Part shown: positions 11,582 through 23,131 of the stretch, piece after piece
Layout of the letters: each line of letters opens with the position of its first letter
Numbering within the stretch: position 1 is the stretch's first letter
Assembly: GCA_029891385.1 (NCBI GenBank)
Contig: CM057226.1
Span: 12,889,225 to 12,953,224, forward strand
Length of the DNA stretch: 64,000 bases
Reading direction: 5' to 3'
Origin: Erythroxylum novogranatense
Lineage: Eukaryota; Streptophyta; Magnoliopsida; Malpighiales; Erythroxylaceae
Notes under the pieces: generated by a model
Seen by the model: the letters and a program-made list of their open reading frames with translations, nothing else
Databases searched by the model: none
Told to the model about the DNA's origin: nothing
Made by a program: the position numbers and the translations under genes

Positions 11582-13877
11582 TTATATTCGTGATGGTGTG
11601 GTTTGAGTAAGATTCTTTAATTCTTTCAACAATCGGTTGACAGAAGCTTTTACTTGATGTGGCACTGACAAATTTGGATGCACCTCCTCTATACCATACA
11701 AAATGATGACCCTCATTACAGCAGCCAAATTCAAAGTATTGATATCGCCTTTCCACACGCTCTGATTCACAAACTTGCATGAATTACGTAAGTTACACTT
11801 ACTGCATACCTGAGGGAAGTAAAATGCAATCACATTTATTAGTATTGAGCCTTCTAAATTAACACAGAAAAAATAAGCAGATTAGCTTACTTACAGTATC
11901 CTCTTTGATCCCAAAATAAAGGCGCAATCTTTTTGCAGAAAAGATATTCTTTTTCAAGAGGGATGGGCAACCAAAGAGAGCCACCTTTTTTAAGTCACTG
12001 CCGGATAACCATCTGCATTTCATGGATTTCCAACAATAAATTGAACAGAAACAAATTCAGAGAGGATTCTTCCTCCTCTTTTGGATTGGACTGCAAAAGG
12101 AAGGGGGAAACCAACAAAGCTGTCGTATGCTTCAATGATTATGAGTCGACACATATTTATTTGTCTTAGAATTTCTTTATCGAGAATTCTAGAGGTTGGT
12201 CATGCATGGGAATTGGAGTCTTTATTGGGAATTCAAAAGGTTGATCATGTATGGAAAAATATTTGGTCATATGTAAGAAAATATTTTCAAACATTGGAAA
12301 TCTTCAACAATTACTAAGGAAACTTGAAAGACTTTACAAACCTTCGATAAATAGACAAGAAGAGATATGTTTCATCCATTCATTCCAACCAAGAGAGAAA
12401 TCTACATTAAGTGTGGAAATTTGAGAAGAAGTCCATATCTCTCAAGTTTGAGTGTGTATACTTCACAAAATTGTACGAGTTTCTCATTGTAATTCTGCTT
12501 TAATATAATAGAAGTCTCCATATTTTCTTTTAACTATTTTAGTTCCTTATACTTCGTTCTATCTCTCTTATTTACTTAATTTATTTAATGCCTATAGAAA
12601 TGCAGTCATTTCCTCTTTATTAACCCTATTTATGATACTATCGGAGTGAAACAAGGAATCTAAAGAATGATAGAGGCTTTATGGCAGTGTGTGACTTAGA
12701 CTATTGATTTGGCCGTGAAGATATATATCTGCCACATAGGAATTCACAATCAAATGTATCTTTGTTCCAACCTCTGCGTAAGTCCCATACAGAGGATAGG
12801 CTGGTTTGCTTAATGATCTCATTATTTTTCCTTTATTTTGAGGAGTTTTTCACCAAAAAAATTTTGGTATTCTCCTTTTACTCTCTTGATTACCTTTTAC
12901 TCTCTTGATTACCTTCATACTATTTTCATTTTATTAAGTTTTTGGAACCATTTCCAAGTTGGAAAGCTGAAGTGTAAGACAGTATGCAGAGACACAGCAT
13001 TGCATTTTCTGCCTTAAAATGACTCATAGACAACATATCCAAAACTCATGCAGCTCAAAACAACTTACGTACCAAAGTTTCCTGAATCCTAGGAACTTGC
13101 AACTTCTATTCATGTCGGATGCAAGTGTGAATTTTGAACCATAGTGCATCAACTGTCTATACCTTAGGAAAAAGGAGCTTAGATACCAAAATTCAATTCT
13201 GATTAAGCAAGCATTGCAATAAATGCGCAGTACGAGAAAGCTCGTGCTAACGTAAACACCTATAGAACAAAGAAGCCAACGAAATAGGCACAAGTATGTT
13301 GTATAAAGAAAGAAAGAAAGAAAAGGATGTACTTTGCAATTTCTTGATGGTCCTTGCCAAACTCCACAGCAGCAAACTTGATGAAGCTTTTACTATAACC
13401 ATTACCAAAGCAACGAAAATTCAACTCATCCGTTTTCAAGAAATTTGCCTTACGGAAGTACCCTTCTTTATACAAATGAGACACAAACGCTTCCATCTCC
13501 GGTGACCACTCCTTAGACACCTCGACTTCCTCATTCTCTTTCTCGTTTCTCTTCATTTCCCCTGTCACGACATTCTTCCCCGCGAAAATGGTTAAGAGAC
13601 TCGTAGGAAATGGAGTCGTTTTAGATGGGACATCCTCTTTACTGGTCCGTGATTGTGCTTCTCTTAAAACCCTCACTTCCTTCTCCGATTCCCACAATTT
13701 CCTCTTTAACTCGTTGCTCTCATTTTGGGTCTCTGTTTCAGAATTTTCGATCAATCCCACTGCTTCTTGGAGTCGGGTTGAAGGAGAAGAGGATAGCGTT
13801 CTGCAAAAGTTGTGAAGGAAGGGTTTGCAAGGAGTACAGAGAGGTTCTGAGTGTTTGAGAAGTGCAACTAGGGACAT
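11582..13877 (-). CDS. unnamed organelle-targeted protein with a CxxCx5C motif, 3 exons, 296 aa
   Basis: Exons I infer: 13877-13333, 12012-11895 and 11809-11582, with introns of 1,320 and 85 bp. Junctions: AA|GTACAT, TGCAG|A, ACT|GTAAGT and CTCAG|GTA. Phases fit and give one 296-codon frame. The N-terminus (about 35 residues, rich in Ser, Leu, Arg and Lys, few acidic) looks like a plastid or mitochondrial transit peptide. A charged coiled-coil-like stretch is at about 45-75. The conserved-looking part starts at about residue 125 (SKEWSPEMEAFVSHLYKEGY) and includes a globular core KWLSGSDLKKVALFGCPSL. Then comes CSKCNLRNSC, a possible metal-binding knuckle, and a helical C-terminus. I recall similar predicted plastid proteins in plants, possibly annotated as embryo-defective or zinc-finger-like, but cannot confirm a name. 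The gene looks intact. Confidence 0.75.
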
Positions 13878-14728
13878 TGAATTTAGGGGTTTGAGGGTTT
13901 TGGGAAGGTTTAGGGCAAAAGGAGGACGGAATAGAGACGTTTAGGAAATTTAATATTTTTAGACACCCGTTTATTTTCCTCGGATCTTTTCAACTGAATC
14001 ATATAATTAAAATTTGGGAATATATAAAACGACATTTTACAAAAAAATATTTTAAATCATAAATTAAGTAAAAATATTAAAATTAATATCATTTTAAAAG
14101 TGAGATTTTCACTTAATAATAAGTAAATAATTTAGACGATATGACTTAATAAATGAGATGTTTAGTGTTAGTTATGAGTTGGATCGGATTTAACGAGCTC
14201 AAAAGTGTGACTTAAAGTTTATAAAAATTTAAGATTAATTATAAAAAACTCAAATTTTACAATTATTCTAGAATTTTAAAATTGACAATTAATTACTTAA
14301 AATTTTAATTTTTTAAATATAACCCTACGTTAATATTTCTGTCAAGATTGCTGACGTGATAAGACTACAGCTATATATATTTGACATGTCAAACTTAATT
14401 AAGCAAATTAAGTAAAATTAAGCAAATTAAAATAAAAGCGTTAAAACCCTAAATTAATTTAGATTTTCAAATTTTGCCCTGCACAACATTCTTTATCAAA
14501 GCACACCTTTTCTTCTTTGTTGCATGCCTTATCTTTACAGTCGCTTCTCCTCTTCATAGATTGTGTTATACTTTTCTTCGTTGTGGAACCAATCTTCTTT
14601 GTCACATACCATTCTTAGCCCCTCTTCGCGTTATAAAATGTGTGATTCGCTCCTCTGACAAACACCAATCATTGCTCCTCTTTGAATTACAAAAATTGTC
14701 ACATTATAATAATTGAGATTCTAGTCCT
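13878..14728. other. upstream region of the organelle-protein gene and AT-rich intergenic DNA
   Basis: Holds the presumed promoter and 5' UTR for the minus-strand gene starting at 13877. The region 13960-14460 is strongly AT-rich with no coding signal. Short open frames at 14474-14716 show no recognisable protein. I see no clear TATA box. Confidence 0.5.
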
Positions 14729-14978
14729 TAAGGGGTCTGGCTCAATGATTGAGAGCCGAACTTGACTTTGGTTAAGTCCTAGGTTCGATTCCATGTTATC
14801 TTCTTTTGTAAAAGTCTGGGACAACCGAAGTTTTACCTGTAGATGGAGAACTAGTTGGGTCCTTAATGATGAGGTGCGCTCACTTGACCTGCCTGTAAGG
14901 TGGTGCGTCAATTAGACCTTCAGAGAGGTGTGCCCACTTGACCCATCTACGGAGTTTCCTCGAATCAAAAAAAAAAAA
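14729..14978 (+). mobile_element. tRNA-derived SINE
   Basis: A pol III A-box-like tggctcaatgat (14738-14749) is followed by a perfect B box ggttcgattcc (14782-14792), at a spacing normal for tRNA promoters. The body ends in an A12 run (14967-14978). The 3' half contains three ~28-bp imperfect repeats built on ggtgcgctcacttgacc (about 14873-14957). A target-site duplication could not be settled. It is not a tRNA gene: no cloverleaf follows the boxes. Confidence 0.82.
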
Positions 14979-15309
14979 GAAAAAGAGATTTTGAAAGAAA
15001 GAGAGTTAGATGAAAAGAGGCATGTCTTGTTTATTCTTTTGTCATTTTTTCCTAATTTTTTGTACCCAAGTACCCTTTTTCATTCTTTTTGTATGTTTTT
15101 CAATTCACTTTACGAAAACTAAGAAGTCCTTCGTATCTGTTCGACTTATGAATTACGCTTGGAACATAATGCTCCTATATAGTTATTGATTTATCTGTAA
15201 GCATATGCTTAGGTTATTTGGTTTAGCGCTTAAATTTCGCAAAAATTTAAAATGTTGTTGTGAAGAATGTTCTTAATATTCTACCATGCTACAGAATTAG
15301 GATTGAGAG
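14979..15309. other. intergenic, no feature recognised
   Basis: AT-rich sequence between the SINE tail and the tandem duplication. No conserved coding or repeat signal seen. Confidence 0.5.
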
Positions 15310-16640
15310 GATAATATACTAACATGCTCAAGTTTTAACCTTTCTTTATTGTGCTTGTGTTTGCACAACCTAAACTAGTAGCTACGGTAAGTGTTTCACA
15401 ATAGAAGACAAGTTATTTGTCCCTTCCCTATCAATATGTTCACTTGATTTCCTTGAGATAATATGTTACTTTATAGCAATGAAAAGTATATGTGAGGTAT
15501 ATACACACATAACGTAGTTAATGTCAAAAATAAATATTTGTTTTAACATAAACACTATTTTGGAACTTTTGGTAACTTTGCTTTTGAGTATAAATTAATA
15601 TTTATTTAAAACATGAATCCCATTTAATAGCCCTAGTCGTTTGCACCAAATTATATATCATACCATTTATATCAATATTAGTTATCTTTTTATTCTTCTC
15701 TTCAATGTTTCTAATTGTCCCAAATTGAGATTGCTTAATTTTTCTTCTCTTTGTCCTATTAGAATATGTATCATTTTTAAATATTCATTTATAACTTTAA
15801 TTCAGTCTAAACATTTTCACTAGGCAAGAATAACCCTTGATGGAAATAATCATTTCAATTCTTCACTCTTTGTCATCTTCTATTTGTTCCTTATTGTGTT
15901 TTTGTAATTAACCCAATATTATTGTAATAACTTGAATATACTTTACTCAATTGTGTTTTTATAATCAACCGTACATTATTGTAGTAACTTGAACATACTT
16001 CACTTAGTTAGGCGGATAATATTTTACCATGCTTAAGTTCTAACCTTTCTTCGTTGCGTTTGTGTTCGCAACCAGTCGCTGCAGAAAGTGTTTCACTATA
16101 AAAAGGCAAGTTGTTTGTCCCTGTAACTTTGTATCTTTTTTTAAATTTAATTCTCAATTCTTCTTTGGATTGAATTTAGTTCTCAATTAATCTTCAAAAC
16201 TAAATATATCAGGAACTAAAATATCAGTCATATATTGATGTTTACTAGATTTGCTTGAGATAACATGTCACCTTATAGCAATAAAAGCATATGTCAAGTA
16301 TATACATGTCATAAGGTAATCAATGTTAAGTATAAACATTTGTTTTAACATAAATACCATAATTGTCCCTAATTGAGATTGCCTAATTTTTCCTTCTCTT
16401 TTCCTTTTAGAATATGTATCGTTTTCTGAATATTCATTTATAACTCTAATTTAATATAAACATTTTCACTAGGCAACATTCCTTTTAACGGAAATAATAA
16501 TTTAAATTCTTCACTCGTTGTCATCTACTATTTTGTTTTCCTTATTGTGTTTTTTAATTGACCGCTTATTATTATAGTGACTTGACTATACTTTACTTAA
16601 TTTTGGTTTTATAATTAACCCTATAACATATACTTCATTC
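15310..16640 (+). repeat. ~705-bp imperfect tandem duplication, non-coding
   Basis: Unit 1 (15310-16014) and unit 2 (16015 to about 16640) align in order. Shared landmarks include gataatat..a.catgct.aagtt at 15310/16015, the gtgtttcac.ata segment near 15387/16089, cattttcactaggcaa near 15812/16463, and the attgagattgc block near 15725/16373. Unit 1 ends in a smaller 57-bp tandem pair (about 15896-16010). Neither unit has a long open frame. Divergence is substantial, so the duplication is old. Confidence 0.8.
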
Positions 16641-16839
16641 ACACATTCCCTTATCTCAACTTATTTAGTCTAAACTTTTGTACATACTTCCATTTATAAC
16701 CATTTTCTTATATATTATGATACATGTCATTATTAAAATGTCTAATATTTTGCAGATATTGGTAAATTTTGAATTTTATTATGATGGAGTGTTAAAAGAC
16801 ATGATAATAAATATGTTGGGGTAATATTAAAAAGAAGAA

Positions 16840-18130
16840 GGGTATGAGTATTGATGAACTTAGCATGCCAGTCCTAAAAGAATTTCCTAGAAGATAAATG
16901 ACATAGAGTAATATCTATATTTTACTAATTTACTCATAAGTCGATGAAACGCTTGAAGGAGTTAAGCTCACACCATGATATCTGTGAATTTGGAGATAAT
17001 CTAGATGATGATGAGTTATTTACAACTGATGATGAAGAATATATTACTGTGAGAAGAGATGTGATAAGACTGTACATAGGGGGTTTTAATTTGACAATAT
17101 GATTGATGGTGTTAGAAGTATTGACAAGGGTTGCAATGAAGCAGGTGATTATTTCAAAAATACAAAAATATAAAAAGGAACTTCACGTGGTGCAAATAGT
17201 AAATATGATGATAGTGATGTTGAAGCTCAATTACCAGTTTGAAAGATGATGACAAATGAATTCTTACACAAATTTAAAAGGAACTCAAATTGGCTTATTA
17301 CTGAAATAATGGATGATCTCCAAAGACAATATACATTACAAGCCATTATCATACTACGAGAATTTATGGAAGGTCATTATGTCAAGTTATGATCTTATGA
17401 ACAAGAGTTACGATAAGCTGGCAGATATGGTAAGACATTATTCAAATTGAACTTGATGAATAGTTTTGAAAACTAACGTTCAAAAGGTTTAATGTGGGCT
17501 TTAGTGATTTAAAATATGGTTTTTCTTAATTCATATAAAAATAATTGGGTTAGATAGATTTTTTTGAAGACATTCCTTATAGGTGTTTTATTAGCTACCG
17601 TAGGTCGTGACAAAAAAAATTAGATGTTTCCTATATCTTGAGTTAGGATTGAGGGAGAAAATTACCAATCTTACATTGGTTTTTGAGCATTCTTATAAAA
17701 GATATAGACATAAGTGTGAAGGCATAGACTTTTGTTAGGAATCAACATAAGGTAAACTTTAAATATTCTTACGTGTGACATTTATTTCTTAATTTAATTT
17801 ATGTTACTTTTTTTTGTTACAAGGTTAAGTGGACATATTAAACAATCTGTTTTCAAAAGTTAAGCGTAAAAAATGTATATGGCATGTCTATGCAAATTGG
17901 TCAAGTGTTCATAAAGGTCACACAGATAAAAGTTTATTTTAGAAAACAGTGAGTTGCAGAATGGAAGTCAAATTTGATGAGGTAATGGAATAGTTGACGA
18001 GTATTTCACTGAAAGATTGTGATGATTTCAAAATTAGAAAACCGAAGACTTTTATGAAGGCAATTTTCAGCACGAGATGGAATTGTGAAGTAGTTAAATG
18101 TCTTTGATGAACTATTTCACACTTTAATCT
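16840..18130 (+). pseudogene. MULE (Mutator-like) transposase remnant, plus strand
   Basis: The three-frame reading gives typical MULE blocks in order. An acidic stretch GDNLDDDELFTTDDEEY lies near 16990-17045. KFKRNSNWLITEIMDDLQRQY is near 17270-17330. KLWSYEQELR is near 17385-17415. The catalytic-region block ALKYGFLNSY..GVLLATVGRD..MFPIS lies near 17505-17645, and MYMACLCKL and SLFWKTV.. follow near 17870-17960. Stops and shifts are frequent. Compared with its inverted partner it has lost about 330 bp at about 17247. No terminal inverted repeats were identified. Confidence 0.78.
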
Positions 18131-18395
18131 TGTGATGACAAATGCCTTCACAAAAGTCTCCAGTTTTAAAATTTGAAATTATCATAAGCCTTTTGTGAAA
18201 TACTCTTCAACTGCTCCATTTTCTCATCAAATTCAACTTCTATTGTACAACTTACCACTTGCCAAAATAAACTCCTATATGTGTGGCCTTTATAAACACT
18301 TACCAATTTGCATAAACATGTCATATACATTTTTTATGCTCAGCTTCTATAAATAGATTCTTTAATGCATCTATTAAATTATGTAACAAAAGAAG
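17800..18395. repeat. inverted repeat of the MULE C-terminal region
   Basis: About 17800-18065 is repeated in reverse complement at about 18140-18395, with a ~75-bp spacer. Landmarks: gcataaaaaatgtatatg.catgt.tatgcaaattgg on the reverse complement of 18310-18345 equals the segment at 17867-17902. Both arms carry the intron-like gtaacaaaa.aagtaa end. Confidence 0.8.
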
Positions 18396-19389
18396 TAAGT
18401 TAAATGCCCAATTTTGGGTCAAACATTTTTCATATTTGATTAATTTAGGGCCAAACATTTTAACTTGCTCAATTAGAATCCAAATGTTGACAAAAATCTA
18501 GTAATGTCATACACGTGTCGTTTAAGTCTAAAGAAAGGAAAATCATTTCAATTTTACTCAGAACCCTAACTTTACCTGTAATTCCTAAATAATCACCCCC
18601 TCTCTCTCTCTGGATCAGACTCCCCAACCTCAAATTCATCGGTCATCTTCCCATCATTGTCAATTATCTCAAACATTTGAGACGTTATACAAGGAGATGT
18701 TTAGGTCTAGTTCTGTTAAATGAGTTGAGTGACATTAAAGTCCATAATGAAATTAGATGAAGTATCGATAGACTGGTGAGGGGTAGAGAAGAAGACGAGC
18801 TGTGGGTAAGCATTATTTGACTAATGCTTGTTGAAGTAAAAGAAGCTAAAATAGATTAGAGAGAAAGCTGCGATCTTTAAGAACAAAGGGCTTTTAAAGA
18901 GGGACAAGATCATCTGTTCAATATTATGGTGCCTTATTTTGTTTAAATTTCAGTCATTCATTTATGCGGGTTCCGCGTTTATTTATGCGAGACTCACGCA
19001 GGACCTAGATAAATAATGACCGAGATTTATGAAACAGAATAAAACACCGTAAAATTAGACAGAGGATCTGAATTCTTTAAAGAGATCCATGTGACGTCAA
19101 CAAGCAATACACCAGTTACAATTGTAGTTCAAAAGTGAATTTATTGTTTCTTATACCAGAAATTACCGACAGTACTAGTGATTGTATGATTAGATTAAAT
19201 TTAAGGTTGGTTCGTTGTTTTTTATGTCTCAACTAAACCCAAAACGGCAAGTTTAACTTCAACGTTCTGGCACTAGTACAAAATCCTTAATTATCATATT
19301 TACTTAAATATTTTTATTTTCTAAAAACATGTGTAAAATAAAAAGGTTAAATAAATAAAACACTAATTCAGACTTAACAACATGTATAC
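18396..19389. other. ~1-kb stretch separating two parts of the minus-strand MULE copy
   Basis: This DNA has no counterpart in the plus-strand MULE copy. It contains a CT microsatellite (about 18598-18612) and the foldback element at 18891-19083. I see no coding sequence. It may be an insertion or a MULE part deleted from the other copy. Confidence 0.45.
18891..19083. repeat. foldback element of about 190 bp
   Basis: The left arm (18891-18977) and the reverse complement of the right arm (about 18990-19083) align along most of their length: tttaaaga.., gatc.tctgt.., ggtg..ttatt.tgttt, gtcatt.atttat and ggt.c.gcg. It lies within extra DNA of the minus-strand MULE copy. It looks like a small foldback/MITE-type element; no target duplication was identified. 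Confidence 0.6.
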
Positions 19390-20235
19390 GTCACCGCTAG
19401 ATTTCTGTCCAAGATAGCCTAACATTGAGCAGAATCGATAACGTTTGAACTTTAATCGATAATGACCTATTGCAGCCAATAAAGCACCTCCAAAAAATAT
19501 CTTCAAAAAAATATACATTTAACACAATTATTTTCTTGTAACCATCGAGCAAATCATACTTCAAAGCACTAAATTTGAACATTGGTTTTTCAAATTATCC
19601 ATCAAGTTTTGAATAATATATTGTCTATCTTTGTCAGCTCATCGTAACTTGTGTCCATAATATTATTATAACTTGAGATAATGACATCGTATCATGATAA
19701 TAGCTTACTACTCAGCCCTATAACATTGGCATTTAGTTACCTGAAGTGCATATTTTCTTCAGACATCATCCATTATTTTAGTAATAGGTCAATTCTGGTG
19801 CCTCTTAAATTTGTGTAAGAATTCATTTGTTATCTATTTCCTACTAACTTGCTTGTTCCATCTTTATAACAAATATTTTCTTATTTCCAATTTAGCTAGC
19901 ATATACTTGAAAAGGATATTGTGGCTCATAAATTACCTCCATTCTCACACAGGATCTCACCATTGAAACATCACATCTATAATTGCATAATTTCTTATTG
20001 CTTCTTTTAACTGCATCTCATCCTTAAATTTCATCTCAATTTCAAACTTAAGATCTTTCATATCAACTTCTGGATTTAAGATAATGTATTTCTTCTTTGG
20101 AACAAATGCTTCATCATCACTACAAACTTGTGATTGAAATTCAACATCACTATCCTCATATTCACTATTTTACACTATGTGGACTTCTTTCTTATCTTTG
20201 TGTATCTTTGAAATAATCATCTTCGTCATTGCAAT
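19390..20235 (-). pseudogene. MULE transposase remnant, minus strand (N-terminal and central part)
   Basis: On the minus strand from 20235: an acidic segment; then LKFEIEMKFKDEMQLKEAIR, the typical MULE N-terminal DNA-binding region, near 20060-19995; then NYAI, HKFKRH..PITKIMDDV near 19830-19770, and FGGALLAAIGH near 19490-19455. The stretch from dattatttcaaa.ata to gatagtgatgttgaa near 20225-20150 is nearly the same as 17145-17225 of the plus copy. Many stops. Its C-terminal part is the arm at 18395-18140. Confidence 0.75.
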
Positions 20236-20246
20236 CTTTCCACTAG

Positions 20247-20736
20247 GGGGAGAGAACATGCAAACCAGTATTTGCATAGCAGAATACAAAAACAGATAAA
20301 CAGAATTCAGTGACAGACAAAGAAACTAGTCACCTCAGACACAGTCAACAACTTGGATAGTTTTCTAATGAATCGGTTACTCTTCCTTGTTTGTGGACCA
20401 ACCCTTTCGTTGCCAAGTACAAGGCCTGGAAAATTATCCCTTGCCTCAGATGAGGCCTTGTCCTCAATGTTGAAGTGAGGCAAGTCTTGAATAAATTCCT
20501 GAAGTGGTTCTCAGTTTGCATCCGAAAGGGGTTTATGCTCCTCCTAAATTAGATCCTGAGGTGTGGGCTTCCCATGTTGGATTAAGGGTCGATACCCCAA
20601 TATCTTGGCAAGCCGTAACAACAGCTGTTGTCCTTCAAGCTCCGTTGGAAGAGAAGGGTGAGTGGTTTGTGGAATAAAGAGGCACGGTAGAAGGGAATGA
20701 GTGCTGGAAATCCATAGATGTTTATGAATGAGAGGA
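20247..20736 (-). mobile_element. Ty3/gypsy remnant, pol C-terminus
   Basis: On the minus strand, TWEPLQEF-like sequence (with one stop) is followed by IQDLPHFNIEDKA near 20495-20445, the usual end of plant gypsy polyproteins after the integrase. A Lys/Arg-rich tail and a stop follow near 20310. Upstream, LEGQQLLLRLAKILGYR near 20645-20590 resembles the chromodomain-proximal region. The matching gag start lies at 28472-28225 on the other side of the Harbinger insertion, so this is one gypsy copy with most of gag-pol deleted. The junction with the MULE remnant near 20240 is not defined. Confidence 0.65.
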
Positions 20737-21328
20737 TAAGGCCGTCTCCGATGAAAGCACCAAAATACTAAATTTAGTGTTTTGGTTAGTATTTTGGTGC
20801 AATGAATTTACTTCAATAAAGACACCAAAATTCAAAACTAAAATGTTATAATAAATAGTAATATACTAAATTTAGTGTGTTATTATTCATGCACCAAAAG
20901 TTGTAAAAAGACAACTTTGTCTATTTTCTTTTTAATATATTCCTTTTATATCTTCACAATTTGATTTATTTACATAATTTATTAAGTAATTAAATTTAAA
21001 ATATATATTCTTTTACACAAAATATATCATTATAAAGATCACATTGAGACATTTAAAATGACACTAATATTAAATATAATATTAATTTATTTATAAGTAT
21101 TATAAATTCATTAATAAAATATGTTAAAAATAAAAAGTAACTTTGAAATAAAAGATACATAAATTTAAATCACAACATTGATTTAAAAATTAAAATTTAA
21201 TAAAATTATAACGGACTAAAATAAATTACAATTACAATCGGACTTAGATTACAATCAAACTAAAATTACAAGTAATCAAATTAAAAGTAAAACTAAAACA
21301 CTTGAAAATATTAATTTAACATAAATAA

Positions 21329-22409
21329 TTAATAGTTTAGAAGGTCATCATCATATTCTCCAAAATCAAAATATTGACTAAAGTTACTAGATAAGTCAAC
21401 TCCTTCTTGAGGTTCTCCTTCTTGAGCTCTTTTTGTATAAATTTTTGTTTGTTCATTTATAAAAGCACACATCACTAAATCTTTGATGAAATCCAAATCT
21501 TTGCATAAAATTTTATTTTCTCGTCTTTGTCGTAGCTCTAATTTTTTTACCTCATTTTGAGCTCGTAACAACTAAAGTTCATAATTTTTTTCAAGAAGAG
21601 ATTGACTATTATGAAATATTCCTTTTATTTCTTTATTCATGCACATAAAAAGTTTTTTTATTTCCTCATTTTGTTCCTTTTTTATTTTTTTCTTTCTTCC
21701 TCCCAATAGAACGATCAGCTTTATCATTTCTTTTAATAAATGAATCTTCAACTTCAAAATTATTATTTAAATCAATACAAAATGATGATGATCCTATTGA
21801 CTTATGTGATTTTTGGGATTCGGACGATAACATGTCATTGCACTTAAATTGTTTTCGATGACCCGACGCTTTCTCTTTTCTAGTATTAGTATATTTCTTC
21901 ATATTTTTTAGGATTAACCGTACATGATCAAACTTGAAATCTTTTTAAAATTTTAGATCTTGAATGAGTAAATCTTTTACTTTCTCAAACTGTAAGATAA
22001 CAATGTAACTTAAGTTAGATTTTAGGGTATAAATCAAATATGTTTCAATTCATACAAAGAAAAAAAATATGAATAAAGCATTTACAATATCTTGTCCAGA
22101 AGCACCACTTGGATTCAAGTTTTCAATTTGTCGAACATATCCTTTAAATTTTCCAGTAGCTGTCATTATAGTTTGTCGTCATGCTTTTAAAGATCTCCAA
22201 GGTTGAACAGTGATGATATGATTTGGTAGCATTTGATAGTATACAGTTGTGATACAAGACCAAAAATGAATCGTAGATTGATCTCTACCAGTGACTAAGT
22301 GTTGTGAAACATTAAGATATACATGACACATGACTCGATCTTCTTCAACTAAATATGATGCATTTCGAGAGATATTTGAAGGCTTTACACCAAAATTTGA
22401 ACTTGCCAT
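21329..22409 (-). pseudogene. Harbinger accessory Myb/SANT-like protein gene, left copy
   Basis: Starts MASSNFGVKPSNISRN at 22409, followed by VMCHVYLNVSQ and FWSCITTVYYQ, the trihelix/Myb-like region seen in plant Harbinger ORF1 proteins. PSGASGQDI then precedes an intron (about 22088-21975), and the middle and C-terminus continue to DDDLLNY near 21332. The C-terminal part AQNEVKKLELRQRREN matches the NAM-associated/GSTT3-like domain type. A stop and a frame change (near 21700) break it. This protein helps the transposase bind DNA and enter the nucleus in the family. Confidence 0.72.
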
Positions 22410-22499
22410 TTTTCAAATAGATTTAAAAGAGTGTTATAGTTTAGGATTTCAAATAGTATTATATGAAACGAGGGTTTCAATTTAGTAAAACAAATAAAC

Positions 22500-23095
22500 T
22501 ATTTATAGAGATGCGGAAAAGATAAGAATAACACTGAACAGTTGAGATGAATGCAATCTAATCCAACGACTGGCAAAAAATAGAATTAGAACTTTTGTAG
22601 AGATTCTTTATCTTGTCTTTGATATTGTGTGGATAGAATACGAATACTAATTAACGGTTGAGATGAATGTAATCTAACCTAACGGCTAGGAAGAGATAAA
22701 GTTAGATTTTTTGCAGAGATTCCTTATCTTGAATTGGATATTTTATAGATAAGATAAGAATACTAATTAACGGTTGAGATGAAAGAAATCTAATCCAACG
22801 GCTAGGAAGAAATAGAGTTATATTTTTTTGCAGAGTTTCCTTATCTTAACTTAGATATTATGTAGATAGGATACGAATACTAATGAACAATTGAGATTAA
22901 TGCAATCTAATCCAACGGCTGGGAAGAGATATAGTTATATTTTTTGCAAAGATTCATTATTTTGTATTAGATATTGTGTGGATAGTATAAGAATACTAAT
23001 TAACGGTTGAGATGAATGCAATCTAATCAAACGGTTAGGAAGAGATAGAATTAGGTTTTTTTTGTAGAGATTCCTTATCTTATCTTGAATTATTT
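22500..23095. repeat. tandem array, 5 units of about 118 bp, left Harbinger copy
   Basis: Five units with the phrase acggttgagatgaatgcaat followed by ctaatccaacggctaggaag at about 22533, 22655, 22773, 22890 and 23004 (spacing 122, 118, 117 and 114). It lies exactly between the divergent accessory gene and transposase gene, so it occupies their shared promoter region. Confidence 0.88.
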
Positions 23096-23131
23096 ACTAT
23101 ATAAGGGAATGAATCATTAACAGATTCTTCT

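Noticed and set aside
12081..13293. Open frames on both strands within intron 1 of the organelle-protein gene
   Set aside because: No conserved protein features; the exon-joined reading explains the locus.
14729..14830. Possible tRNA gene with A and B boxes
   Set aside because: The boxes lie in a SINE head; no acceptor stem pairs and the sequence runs on into a SINE body with an A-tail.
22500..23095. CRISPR-like or satellite array
   Set aside because: Units are about 118 bp and contiguous, without spacers, and the array repeats inside the inverted Harbinger partner. It belongs to the transposon.
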